A stretch of DNA of 64,000 nucleotides from Nesterenkonia natronophila (lineage in GTDB: Bacteria; Actinomycetota; Actinomycetes; Actinomycetales; Micrococcaceae). The position numbers and the translations under genes are program-made. Under the pieces are notes generated by a model. The model did no database searches and had not been told where the DNA came from. It saw only the letters and a program-made list of their open reading frames with translations. The stretch's first letter is position 1; every line of letters starts with the position of its first letter. Positions 25,560 to 36,944 of this stretch are shown piece after piece. Location: contig NZ_QYZP01000001.1 of assembly GCF_003595215.1 (NCBI RefSeq), positions 744,001 to 808,000 on the forward strand. Reading direction: 5' to 3'.

Positions 25560-25751
25560 TCACAGTGATACTCCTAAGTGAGTGTCTTTCTGGTGAGCGG
25601 TCCGAGTTGTCTCTTGGCGGGGATTCTCGGGCCGCTTTTCGTTGGGTTTGGTGTCCCTAAAATGAGGGGTCTCGCAGTAGTGCTGAACCTGCTCGGGGCC
25701 GTAGTGGTAAGACTCCACAGAGCAGCGGGCGCAGTTGACGGTGGCCTTCAT
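25560..25751 (-). CDS. small putative zinc-binding protein
   Basis: A 63-residue protein (MKATVNCARCSVESYHYG) with a CxxC pair and a later YC...H that could bind metal, and a polar Lys/Thr/Glu-rich tail. Its ATG overlaps the HTH gene stop by 4 bp. Unrecognised. Confidence 0.5.
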   Translation of the reverse strand: MKATVNCARCSVESYHYGPEQVQHYCETPHFRDTKPNEKRPENPRQETTRTAHQKDTHLGVSL

Positions 25752-26014
25752 GCTGCTTCTCTGGTTTGGGCCTCATACTGCTCATTGATCCAGGCGTCCA
25801 AGTCGCTTTGCTTCCAGAGGCGGCGAACCCCGAGCTTAAAACTCTTCGGACCCTTGCCGATCTGCTGCCAGTACCTCATGGTGCTAGGCGTAGTACGCAA
25901 ATATTCAGCCGTCTCTTCGATGGTCCGCAGTTGATCTTGAACGGGCCTGATATCTGAGTCGCGGCGGAGCTGTTGCTGTTCCAAGGTCTCTCCTAATGTC
26001 GATACTTCTTTCAT
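25748..26014 (-). CDS. helix-turn-helix protein, excisionase/AlpA-like
   Basis: An 88-residue DNA-binding protein. The HTH_17-type domain (TIEETAEYLRTTPSTMRYWQ, about 30-75, ending FKLGVRRLWKQSDLDAWI) is that of excisionases and AlpA-like activators. It is the first gene of the leftward operon, directly opposite the repressor, so it is likely the switch gene that controls excision or turns on the replication and packaging genes. Which of these it does cannot be told from sequence. Confidence 0.8.
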   Translation of the reverse strand: MKEVSTLGETLEQQQLRRDSDIRPVQDQLRTIEETAEYLRTTPSTMRYWQQIGKGPKSFKLGVRRLWKQSDLDAWINEQYEAQTREAA

Positions 26015-26104
26015 TGAGCCCTGATTGGACTCGCAAAAATCATATCACGCAGTTTGCGCGTCGAGGCAATCGATCTTCAAGCAATTTCGTCGTATACTGT
26101 CGCC
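26015..26104. promoter_or_regulatory. divergent control region of the element
   Basis: A 90-bp gap between the leftward HTH gene and the rightward repressor. A TATACT -10 box at 26093-26098 ends 6 bp before the repressor ATG, so the repressor mRNA is probably leaderless. Repressor and HTH-protein operators should lie here, but no clear symmetric site is seen. Confidence 0.55.
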
Positions 26105-26662
26105 ATGAAGCAGATGGATAAATGGATTGGGCAAAATGTGGAGCGACTCCGTGCTGCTGTCGAGATGAAACAAGCTGAAGTCGCGTTTGAGATGTCAGAA
26201 CAAGGTTTTAAGTGGTCTCAACGAACTGTCTGGGCCGTTGAGAAAGGTGAGCGTCCCCTGCGCCTAGCTGAAGCGCAGGTTCTCGCGAAACTTCTCAGAA
26301 CTGGCACAGGCCAGTTCGTGACGCCTCCTGAAGCTGTCAAAGTTGTGAACGCCGTTTTTGACGCAGAGAGGCTTTGTAAAAAGGCCCTAGGCGCCATCAG
26401 TGGGGGATTGGAGGATGCCAACGCCGCGCACATGATTGCAAGATCTACCCTCATGGATATGGAAGAAGAGGGTGTCGATCTAGACGCAGTGAGGGATGTT
26501 GTGCCGAGCAACGTCGTTGGAAGATACGAGCATGCCCTCGATCGGATTCGCCACTACGACCAAGGTGGGATTGCTACATTTCTGAACGAAGCACAGCAGG
26601 ATTTCGCACGCATCCACGGGTGGGACGGCAACAGGAATCAAAGCGATGAACAAGAGAACTAA
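26105..26662 (+). CDS. XRE-type immunity repressor
   Basis: A 185-residue protein with an N-terminal helix-turn-helix (IGQNVERLRAAVEMKQAEVAF, then SQRTVWAVEKGERPLRLAEA) and a helical C-terminal region of unknown fold. It has no RecA-type self-cleavage Ser/Lys pair that I can identify. Divergence from the excision/replication operon and location next to integrase point to a cI-like repressor of the element. The start at 26105 matches the -10 box; the open frame to 26054 crosses that promoter. It overlaps integrase by 17 bp. Confidence 0.8.
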   Translation: MKQMDKWIGQNVERLRAAVEMKQAEVAFEMSEQGFKWSQRTVWAVEKGERPLRLAEAQVLAKLLRTGTGQFVTPPEAVKVVNAVFDAERLCKKALGAISGGLEDANAAHMIARSTLMDMEEEGVDLDAVRDVVPSNVVGRYEHALDRIRHYDQGGIATFLNEAQQDFARIHGWDGNRNQSDEQEN

Positions 26663-27785
26663 GACTAAAGAGCCGGGGATATACGCCGTCGAGCGTGCCA
26701 ACGGAGGCAAGAGTTACGAAGTTGCCTACAGGAACACGGCCGGCCAGCGACGGCAAAAGACGTTCCGCAACTTCAACGCGGCCCGTGACTTCAAGCGCCG
26801 GTCGCACCACGAGGTCAAGGCCGGGACGTACGTGGACGCTGCCGACGGCAAGATCACCTTGGACGACTACTACCTCACGTTCAAGGCTCGGCAACTCTGG
26901 GATCAGTCCACGATTGCCGGCACGGACTTAGCGATCAAAGACTGCTCATTCTCCTCGGTCCCGATGGGCAAGGTCAGGCCTACGCATGTAGAGCGGTGGA
27001 TCAAGGAACTGTCAGAGCGTCTTGCACCGTCCACGGTGGGTACGTACTTCCAGCGGGTGAATGTGGTCTTCCGAGCCGCGGCCCGTGATCGGCACATCGC
27101 TCAGAGTCCCTTGGAGAGCGCACGGCTGCCACGGGTCCAGAACGATGAGATGCACATTCCTTCGGCTGAAGATGTGGCGGTGATCCTGAATGCCTCGGAG
27201 GATCACTGGAGAGCACTCTGGGCAGTATGTTCTTTTGCGGGCCTGCGGCGTGGTGAGGCTGCTGCGCTCCAGGTCCGTGACGTGCGTGCTCTGGAGCGTC
27301 GTCTGCGGGTCGAGCGGCAGGTGTTGAACCTCAAGGGCGGCAAGGTTCGAATCAAGGCACCTAAGCACGAGTCCAATCGCACAATTTATATTCCAGAGGA
27401 TTTGGTGGAGATGTTGAGTGCGCACATCGCCAGCGGAATCAACGGCGAATGGTTATTCATGGGGCGGGGTGGGAATCCTCCGCGGCCCGACGCTGTGGAC
27501 TACGCCTGGCGCAAGACACTCAGGGCTGCCGATGTCGAGCACTTCGGTATCCACGATCTGCGCCATTTCTTCGCCTCTGGCCTGATCGCTTCGGGGGAGG
27601 ATGTCGTGAAGGTTCAGAGACAACTAGGGCACCGTTCGCCCTCAATCACGCTCAACGTGTACTCGCACCTTTGGCCCGATGCGGAGGACACGACGCGGGC
27701 GGCCGCAACTGGTCTCATGCGCCGAACTTTGAAGCCTCATGTTGGGATTGAGTTGGGTTCTGAGTCCCAGAAAGCCGCTGACTAG
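26646..27785 (+). CDS. int: tyrosine-family site-specific integrase
   Basis: Catalyses integration and excision between the 22-bp att cores. It is 379 residues long: an N-terminal arm-binding domain (GIYAVERANGGKSYEVAYRN), a SAM-like core domain (about 70-160) and a catalytic domain with Arg201 (GLRRGEA), His303/Arg306 (HDLRH), His329 (LGHRS) and nucleophile Tyr339 (NVYSHLW). All catalytic residues are present. The gene ends 16 bp before attR, the usual layout. Confidence 0.95.
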   Translation: MNKRTKTKEPGIYAVERANGGKSYEVAYRNTAGQRRQKTFRNFNAARDFKRRSHHEVKAGTYVDAADGKITLDDYYLTFKARQLWDQSTIAGTDLAIKDCSFSSVPMGKVRPTHVERWIKELSERLAPSTVGTYFQRVNVVFRAAARDRHIAQSPLESARLPRVQNDEMHIPSAEDVAVILNASEDHWRALWAVCSFAGLRRGEAAALQVRDVRALERRLRVERQVLNLKGGKVRIKAPKHESNRTIYIPEDLVEMLSAHIASGINGEWLFMGRGGNPPRPDAVDYAWRKTLRAADVEHFGIHDLRHFFASGLIASGEDVVKVQRQLGHRSPSITLNVYSHLWPDAEDTTRAAATGLMRRTLKPHVGIELGSESQKAAD

Positions 27786-27801
27786 GTACGATGTCCATAA
27801 A

Positions 27802-27823
27802 CCGTTCTTCATCAGAGAGGTGT
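27802..27823. repeat. attR core, 22-bp direct repeat
   Basis: Identical to 17162-17183. After the core the sequence continues in the host phosphatase promoter/start region. Recombining the two copies restores a GNAT gene ending in REV with TGA. Confidence 0.9.
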
Positions 27824-27832
27824 GAGTCCACG

Positions 27833-28414
27833 GTGTCTGAAACATTTTCCGTCCTAGCCGTCTGCACCGGCAACATCTGCCGTTCACCCGCCATGGAGCG
27901 GCTGCTCGCCCAGATCTTTAGGGATGAGCCGAACATTGAGGTCAACTCTGCTGGCACCTACGCCCACGACGGCGAGGACATGCAGGAGGCTATGAAACAG
28001 CGGCTGGCTGATTACGGAGCCGACACGGAGGACTTCACAGCCCAGCAGGTGACGCCCTCGGTGATCGACCGCGCCCACATCATACTTACCGCCACCCGGG
28101 AGCATGTTGCAGACATGGCAGCCGAGGTTCCTGCAGCCCGGCCCCGAATGTTCACCCTGCCGGAGTTTGCTCGTCTGCTGCAGAGTACCGATGCAGCAGA
28201 ACTCGACGCCGCCGGAGACGGGAAGACTGCGGCGGAGACCCTGGCGGCCCTTGTCCCGCAACTGAACCAGGCACGGCGCCGCGTCGGCGCTGCCACCCGG
28301 GAGGACGACGTCGTCGACCCGTACATGTTGCCAGAGTCAGTGTTCGACACCTCATTCCGGCAGATCCGTCAGCCTGTGGAGCTGCTGGCGAGGACGCTGG
28401 GGGTCTCACACTGA
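27833..28414 (+). CDS. low-molecular-weight protein-tyrosine phosphatase
   Basis: Removes phosphate from protein tyrosines, in actinobacteria often in cell-envelope or polysaccharide control. It is 193 residues from GTG 27833, with the P-loop CTGNICRS (Cys11, Arg17) near the N-terminus and a C-terminal DPYMLPE containing the general-acid Asp. The middle is longer than minimal family members. The open frame upstream to 27791 runs through attR and is not coding in the host. It was probably co-transcribed with the GNAT gene before the element inserted. Confidence 0.88.
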   Translation: MSETFSVLAVCTGNICRSPAMERLLAQIFRDEPNIEVNSAGTYAHDGEDMQEAMKQRLADYGADTEDFTAQQVTPSVIDRAHIILTATREHVADMAAEVPAARPRMFTLPEFARLLQSTDAAELDAAGDGKTAAETLAALVPQLNQARRRVGAATREDDVVDPYMLPESVFDTSFRQIRQPVELLARTLGVSH

Positions 28415-29191
28415 GCTCAGGCCGAAGACCTGCAGCACCAGAGGGAAGGCGAGGAATGCCACGGCGTCGAGCAGGAAGTGCGCGATGACCAGTGGCATCA
28501 CCCGTCCGTACTTCAGGTAGACGGCTGCGAAGATCACGCCCATGAGCGCATTGCCGAGCCCGGGTCCGAATCCCTGGTACAGGTGGTAGGCCCCACGCAG
28601 CAGAGCGGTGGCGAAGACCAGAACGGCGACGGCAGCTGGGGAGTCGGTCAGCTGCGGCCAGATGCGGCGTGCGCGGTCGAACAGGTAGGCGATCATGATG
28701 ATCTCCTCCAACAGAGAGTGGCGCAGCGCGGCCAGCAGCAGCACCGGTGTGGACCACCAGTATTCTGTGACATCCGCCGGGATGATCTGCGCCGTCAGCC
28801 CGAGGCTGCGTCCGGCGAGGTACACGCCCAAAGTGCCCAGACCGATGAGCGCGAACAGGCCAGCCCCCCAAGCCCAGTCCTGTCCGGCTCGCCGGAAGTC
28901 CAGTCCCCAGCGGCGGAACGGGTTCCCACCGTGCAGGAAGACCAGGTAGAGCACCAGCACCACCGGGGCCAGAGCGAAGAGGGAGTCCAGCACCTGGAAG
29001 CTGAAGTCGTAGAACTCGTCCCTGGAACGTGAGCGTTGGACGGTGGCGGTCTGGTCCGCCAGCGGCGCAATGCTCAGCCGTTCAGCCAACTGCAGCACGG
29101 CGTACACGGCGCTGCGCCCCAAGGAGAGCGCCAGCACAATTCCGACCTCCCACGCATAGAAGCGGCGGTCAACGGTGGGGGCGGCTGTCAT
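28406..29191 (-). CDS. CPBP family intramembrane metalloprotease
   Basis: A 261-residue membrane protein with about seven hydrophobic spans. The CPBP/CAAX motif appears as HSLLEEIIMIAYLFDRARR (Glu-Glu plus Arg), followed by GAYHLYQG (His) and VIAHFLLDA (His). Members cleave prenylated or other membrane proteins, or act in bacteriocin immunity; the substrate here is unknown. It overlaps the phosphatase tail-to-tail by 9 bp. Confidence 0.88.
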   Translation of the reverse strand: MTAAPTVDRRFYAWEVGIVLALSLGRSAVYAVLQLAERLSIAPLADQTATVQRSRSRDEFYDFSFQVLDSLFALAPVVLVLYLVFLHGGNPFRRWGLDFRRAGQDWAWGAGLFALIGLGTLGVYLAGRSLGLTAQIIPADVTEYWWSTPVLLLAALRHSLLEEIIMIAYLFDRARRIWPQLTDSPAAVAVLVFATALLRGAYHLYQGFGPGLGNALMGVIFAAVYLKYGRVMPLVIAHFLLDAVAFLAFPLVLQVFGLSSV

Positions 29192-29214
29192 GGCATGAAG
29201 TGTAGAGAACAGAG

Positions 29215-29242
29215 AAGCCGGCCCGTTAACACGGACCGGCTT
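29215..29242 (-). terminator. hairpin terminator after groEL
   Basis: AAGCCGGCCCGT (29215-29226) pairs with ACGGACCGGCTT (29231-29242) with one mismatch. It lies 22 bp past the groEL stop and is followed on the minus strand by a T/C-rich tract. Confidence 0.75.
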
Positions 29243-29263
29243 CCCCAGGGGTGAATCAGAGGA

Positions 29264-30868
<1,605 letters not shown>

Positions 30869-30897
30869 TTACTCCTTCAGAAGTCGAGCGGTGGGTT

Positions 30898-31194
30898 CTA
30901 TTTCTCGACCTTGGCCAGGACGTCGCGGGCGTTGAGCACCAGGTACTCCTCGCCGCCGACCTTGACCTCAGTGCCGCCGAACTTGGAGTAGATGACTACG
31001 TCACCTTCCGCGACGTCGACCGGCAGGCGCTCGCCGGCATCGGACACCTTGCCCGGGCCAACGGCGACAACTTCACCCTCTTGGGGCTTCTCCTTGGCGG
31101 TGTCCGGAATGACCAGGCCGGAAGCGGTGGTCTGCTCAGCTTCCAGGGGGCGGACAACAATACGATCCTCGAGGGGCTTGATGGAGACTGACAC
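30898..31194 (-). CDS. groES: co-chaperonin GroES
   Basis: A 98-residue lid of the GroEL chamber ([20 protein letters not shown], mobile loop next, ending [16 protein letters not shown]). The GTG start at 31194 follows AAGGAGAG. The leader from the predicted promoter is about 200 nt. Regulated by HrcA through two CIRCE elements upstream. Confidence 0.97.
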   Translation of the reverse strand: MSVSIKPLEDRIVVRPLEAEQTTASGLVIPDTAKEKPQEGEVVAVGPGKVSDAGERLPVDVAEGDVVIYSKFGGTEVKVGGEEYLVLNARDVLAKVEK

Positions 31195-31365
31195 GTCAGT
31201 TCTCTCCTTTGCTGAAGTTGAATCTTCTCTTGGCTGATACCGGGCACGACGACGCCGCGCTCGGTCTTCTTGTTGCTCGCCTTGGGAGTGACCAACCGTC
31301 GTCGCGGGAGCCGGAGGTCTCCGTCAGGCTTTGATGGTCCCAGACGGTTGACGGCCGTCCTGGAC

Positions 31366-31392
31366 TTAGCACCCGAGTGCATCGAGTGCTAA
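31366..31392. promoter_or_regulatory. CIRCE element 2 (one mismatch)
   Basis: TTAGCACCC, nine bases, GAGTGCTAA. It overlaps the expected transcription start of groES; HrcA binding here would block initiation. Confidence 0.9.
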
Positions 31393-31396
31393 CAGC

Positions 31397-33263
<1,867 letters not shown>

Positions 33264-33275
33264 GGAAGAGTACCT

Positions 33276-34409
33276 GTGAACGACATCCCGATCGGATTAG
33301 CTAAGTCTGGACGCCGGGCCTGGGCCCTCGACGACGTCAACGTCACCCCGTCACGCCGCACCCGCAGCCCGCAGGACGTGTCCCTGGACTGGCGCATTGA
33401 CGCCTACACCTTCTCAATGCCAGTAATCGGCGCTCCGATGGACTCCGTGATGTCCCCGGCCACCGCCATAGCACTGGGCAAACTGGGGGGCCTCGGGGTG
33501 CTTAATCTGGAGGGGCTCTGGACCCGCTACGAAGACCCTGAACCGGTGATTCAGGAGATTGCGCATCTGGACGCTTTGGAGATTTCGCCGTCCAACACGC
33601 GCCGGATGCAAGAGTTGTACGCGGAGCCGATCAAAGCCGAACTGATCAAGGCTCGGTTGGCGGAGATGCGCGATGCCGGCGTCGTCGTCTCTGGCTCTCT
33701 CACCCCGCAGAACACGCAGGAGTTTTACCAGACTGTGGTGGACGCCGGGGTGGATATGTTTGTCATTCGCGGCACTACCGTCTCCGCTGAGCACGTGTCC
33801 GAGTCACGGGATCCGCTGAACCTCAAGGAGTTTATCTACGAGCTCGATGTTCCGGTGATCGTCGGCGGGGCAGCCGGATACACCCCGGCGCTGCATCTGA
33901 TGCGCACCGGTGCTGCCGGTGTGCTGGTTGGGTTCGGCGGAGGGAGTGCGCGGACCACGCACCGTGCCCTGGGGATTCGGGTGCCGATGGCCACCGCGAT
34001 CAGTGACGTCGCCGCCGCACGCCGGGACTACCTGGACGAGTCGGGCGGCCGGTATGTGCACGTGATTGCCGACGGGGGGCTGGGCTCCTCCGGAGACATT
34101 GTGAAGGGTTTGGCAATGGGGGCCGACGCCGTCATGCTCGGTGCCGCTTTGGCTCGGGCCGAGGAGGCGCCGGGGCAGGGTTGGCATTGGGGATTGGAAG
34201 CGGTGCATCCGAACTTTCCGCGCGGGCACCGCACCCGGGTGGGCACGGTTGCCTCCCTGGAAGAGGTGCTGCTGGGCCCGGGTCATCACACGGACGGGTC
34301 ATCAAACCTGATGGGTGGACTGCGCCATGCCATGGCGTCCTGCGGCTACGTAGACCTGAAGTCCTTCCAGCGTGTTGCCGCCACGGTTTCTCCGGTGGGC
34401 CGAGGCTGA
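33276..34409 (+). CDS. guaB3: GuaB3, IMP dehydrogenase/GMP reductase family protein
   Basis: A 377-residue actinobacterial member of the family without CBS domains. It starts GTG after an AAGGAAG site (MNDIPIGLAKSGRRAWALDD) and has barrel motifs VIGAPMDSVMSP and VIADGGLGSSGDIVKGLAMG. The loop that carries the catalytic Cys in GuaB reads VGFGGGSARTTHRA here, with no Cys, so it is unlikely to be a normal IMP dehydrogenase; the role is not settled. It always lies beside guaB in this phylum. Confidence 0.9.
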   Translation: MNDIPIGLAKSGRRAWALDDVNVTPSRRTRSPQDVSLDWRIDAYTFSMPVIGAPMDSVMSPATAIALGKLGGLGVLNLEGLWTRYEDPEPVIQEIAHLDALEISPSNTRRMQELYAEPIKAELIKARLAEMRDAGVVVSGSLTPQNTQEFYQTVVDAGVDMFVIRGTTVSAEHVSESRDPLNLKEFIYELDVPVIVGGAAGYTPALHLMRTGAAGVLVGFGGGSARTTHRALGIRVPMATAISDVAAARRDYLDESGGRYVHVIADGGLGSSGDIVKGLAMGADAVMLGAALARAEEAPGQGWHWGLEAVHPNFPRGHRTRVGTVASLEEVLLGPGHHTDGSSNLMGGLRHAMASCGYVDLKSFQRVAATVSPVGRG

Positions 34410-34482
34410 GTCAGTCTCATCTTGTTGGGGAAAGCCACCTTGCCAGTCAAAGATCTGGTTTTAGATGTTATCTTGGTTACAT

Positions 34483-34498
34483 TCGGTGCACACCGAAG
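34483..34498. promoter_or_regulatory. inverted repeat upstream of the aldehyde dehydrogenase gene
   Basis: TTCGGTG, two bases, CACCGAA, 77 bp before the start codon. A candidate operator for the GntR regulator encoded just downstream. Confidence 0.4.
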
Positions 34499-34575
34499 AT
34501 CAGTGCGTCTCAGCCAGAGACGGCTCCTGAACTGAAGCGCACTGAGGATGATCGTTCCTCGGACCTGGAGGCTTA

Positions 34576-35943
34576 ATGTCAGCGACATACCAAACAGTGG
34601 ATCCGTCTACTGGACACGTGACGGCGGAATACCCCACAGCGAGTGATGGGGAGGTGGCTGAGGCGATAGAGGCCGCACACCGCGGCTATCGCACCTGGGC
34701 GGCGACGCCGCTTGAAGAGCGCGTGGCCGTGCTGCACCGGACAGCCAGCATCTATCGTGAGCGCGCCCAGGAGTTGGCGGAGCTCATTACTCTAGAGATG
34801 GGCAAGCCCATCAAGCAGGCCAGGGGTGAGATCGCCGTCTCGGCAGAGATTTTCGAGTACTACGCCGACCACGCCGAGGAGTTCCTCGCCCCCCAGAAGC
34901 TCTCTGTGGAGTCTGGATCAGCCGAGATCCACCTGCAGCCCACCGGGGTGCTCTTGGGCATCATGCCGTGGAACTACCCTCACTATCAGGTAGCGCGATT
35001 TGCTGCGCCGAATCTGGCGCTGGGCAACACGATTCTGCTCAAGCATGCCGCCAACTGCCCGCAGTCGGCGTTGGCCATCGTGGAGGTCCTCCGTCAAGCG
35101 GGACTTCCTGAGGATGCATACATCAACATCTTCTCCACGCATGAGCAGCTATCGGACGTCATCGCTGATCCCCGTATCCAGGGAGTTTCCCTGACCGGCA
35201 GTGAGCGGGCCGGCGCCATCGTCGCCGAGCAGTGTGGGCGGCACCTGAAGAAAGTGGTCCTGGAACTGGGAGGCAGCGACCCTTTCATAGTGCTCGACTC
35301 CGATGATGTCGCAGCCACGGCCAAGCAGGCGGTTTCCGGGCGGCTGTCCAACGCCGGTCAGGCCTGCACCTCGCCGAAGCGGCTGATCGTCGTCGAATCG
35401 GCCTACGACCGCTTCATGGAAGAGGTGGAGCAGCGCCTGGAGCGGATCCAGCTGGGGGACCCAGCCCAACCGGAGACACGTTTGGGTCCGCTCTCCTCTA
35501 AAACGGCCAGACAGGACCTGATAGGACAGCTGGATGACGCGGTGGCGAACGGCGCTGCGCTGCGAGCGGGGGGCCAGCCGGCTGAGGAAGGTTTTTACCT
35601 CACCCCAGCCCTACTGACCGACCTCAATCGCGAGTGCAGGCTGTGGCACGAGGAGGCCTTCGGTCCTGTAGTCATGGTCTACAAAGTGGCCGATGAAGAT
35701 GAGGCGGTGGAATTGGCCAACGATTCTCCCTATGGGCTAGGTGCTGCCGTTTTCGGGTCGGACGCAGCGCAGACGGAGCGCGTTGCTCAGCGGCTGGAGA
35801 CCGGGATGGTCTTCATCAACAGCAACACCGATTCGCAGGCTAACCTGCCCTTCGGCGGAGTCAAACGATCAGGCTTTGGCCGAGAGCTGGGGCCGCTGGG
35901 CATCGAGGAGTTCGCGAACAAAAAACTGGTTCGCCGAGTCTGA
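34576..35943 (+). CDS. NAD(P)-dependent succinate/glutarate semialdehyde dehydrogenase family
   Basis: Oxidises an aldehyde to an acid. The 455-residue protein is the short SSADH (GabD1-like) type, with cofactor motif PWNYPHYQ, general base Glu230 (LELGGSDPF) and nucleophile Cys264 (NAGQACTSPKR). An upstream GGAGG-like site supports the ATG. It sits directly before the GntR/Cache pair and across from the P450/ligase operon. The likely job is oxidation of succinic or glutaric semialdehyde made from GABA or 5-aminovalerate. Specificity is inferred from family and neighbours. Confidence 0.85.
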   Translation: MSATYQTVDPSTGHVTAEYPTASDGEVAEAIEAAHRGYRTWAATPLEERVAVLHRTASIYRERAQELAELITLEMGKPIKQARGEIAVSAEIFEYYADHAEEFLAPQKLSVESGSAEIHLQPTGVLLGIMPWNYPHYQVARFAAPNLALGNTILLKHAANCPQSALAIVEVLRQAGLPEDAYINIFSTHEQLSDVIADPRIQGVSLTGSERAGAIVAEQCGRHLKKVVLELGGSDPFIVLDSDDVAATAKQAVSGRLSNAGQACTSPKRLIVVESAYDRFMEEVEQRLERIQLGDPAQPETRLGPLSSKTARQDLIGQLDDAVANGAALRAGGQPAEEGFYLTPALLTDLNRECRLWHEEAFGPVVMVYKVADEDEAVELANDSPYGLGAAVFGSDAAQTERVAQRLETGMVFINSNTDSQANLPFGGVKRSGFGRELGPLGIEEFANKKLVRRV

Positions 35944-36083
35944 GAGTGCAGGGTGCTCGCACAACGAGGACACAGATGTGGAAGGCCCCGTGGGGTCCTG
36001 TCCTGTCCCAATGTGCCGAGATGGGCGCGTGTGAGACTCTTGGATCGTAAGAGCTTCGTCCTACCCTCTGACAGCCGGGGGAT

Positions 36084-36944
36084 GTGATCAGTGCAAGCTC
36101 GTGGACTCTGGGGGTGACCGTGACCTACACCGACGCACATCAGGCGCACCAGCCTGCTGGGTCGGGCGCGCCCGGGGGCAGATCACAGGGTCTTCGGCAG
36201 CATATATACCGTGCCCTCCCGGAGATCGACAGGGCAGAGGCGATCGTCACCCGGTTACGAGACTCCATGTCTCTGGGACTCCTCAAGGAAGGCGATCGGC
36301 TCCCCAGCGAGGTGGAGATGGCCGAGTCCTTCGGCGTCTCACCGACCACTGTCCGGGAGGCTCTCTCAGCACTGCGTTCGAAGGGGCTGGTGGAGACACG
36401 GCGTGGACGGAGCGGGGGCACGTTCGTGGTCTCGCTGCCGGCGGCCTCGGTGCCGCTGATGCGTCAGCGGCTGGAGGGCCTCAGTGTGGTGGAGCTTCGC
36501 GATATGGGGGATCACCGGGCGGCGGTTTCCGCCGCCTCCATCCAGCTGGCGGCCTCACGTGCGGTCGATTCCGATCTCCATGCCATACAACGTCTGGTGG
36601 AGGCCTTTGAGAACGCGGAGGGCGCCCACTCGCTGGCCCGCGCGGACAGCCGGATCTGGTTGGAGATCGCAGTCAGCGCCCAGTCCAGGCGCCTCCTGAT
36701 TGCCCAGCTGCACCTACAGCTGGAGTCCTCCGAACTGCTCTGGGCTCCCCTGGGGAACCCCCGGAGCAAGGAGGCTGTACTGCCCTACTTCGCCAGCATG
36801 ATGGATGCCTTGCACCGGCGGGACCGGGAGGCGGCGGTCAGTGCGGCGACGCAGCGCATTCAGGACGACACCTTTCACATGATTGATCAGAAGCTCACTC
36901 TCGCCCTGCACGAAGGCTCAAAGGATGACACTCATGTCCGTTGA
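36084..36944 (+). CDS. GntR family regulator (FadR-like)
   Basis: A repressor or activator with an N-terminal winged helix (DRLPSEVEMAESFGVSPTTV, about 65-130) and a helical FCD-type ligand domain. It has up to 286 residues. The listed GTG is the longest start; GTGs at 36114 or 36120 (TYTDAHQAH) are equally possible and would remove about ten residues. FadR-type regulators control the mycobacterial pip locus, and this gene lies at the same kind of cluster. It overlaps the Cache gene by 11 bp, so they are co-expressed, suggesting a two-part sensor and regulator. Confidence 0.85.
   Translation: MISASSWTLGVTVTYTDAHQAHQPAGSGAPGGRSQGLRQHIYRALPEIDRAEAIVTRLRDSMSLGLLKEGDRLPSEVEMAESFGVSPTTVREALSALRSKGLVETRRGRSGGTFVVSLPAASVPLMRQRLEGLSVVELRDMGDHRAAVSAASIQLAASRAVDSDLHAIQRLVEAFENAEGAHSLARADSRIWLEIAVSAQSRRLLIAQLHLQLESSELLWAPLGNPRSKEAVLPYFASMMDALHRRDREAAVSAATQRIQDDTFHMIDQKLTLALHEGSKDDTHVR

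Larger units (their letters stand above)
17162..27823. mobile_element. 10.7-kb capsid-encoding, tail-less integrated element (phage satellite candidate)
   Basis: Bounded by 22-bp direct repeats. Rightward strand: repressor and integrase next to attR. Leftward strand: excisionase-like HTH, replication gene, small zinc-finger-like proteins, HNH nuclease, terminase large subunit, portal, MuF-like protein, scaffold, two orphans, major capsid, two head connectors. A lone lipoprotein gene sits by attL. No tail tube, sheath, tape measure, baseplate, fibre, holin or endolysin gene is present and there is no room for one. The structural genes look intact and overlap tightly, so this is not simple decay. 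The organisation matches capsid-forming phage-inducible islands, which use a helper phage's tails and lysis. Confidence 0.8.

Noticed and set aside
17162..27823. Complete prophage
   Set aside because: No tail, tape-measure or lysis genes and only 10.7 kb; structural genes otherwise intact.
33276..34409. GMP reductase
   Set aside because: The loop that should hold the catalytic Cys lacks it, and the gene matches the actinobacterial GuaB3 group next to guaB.
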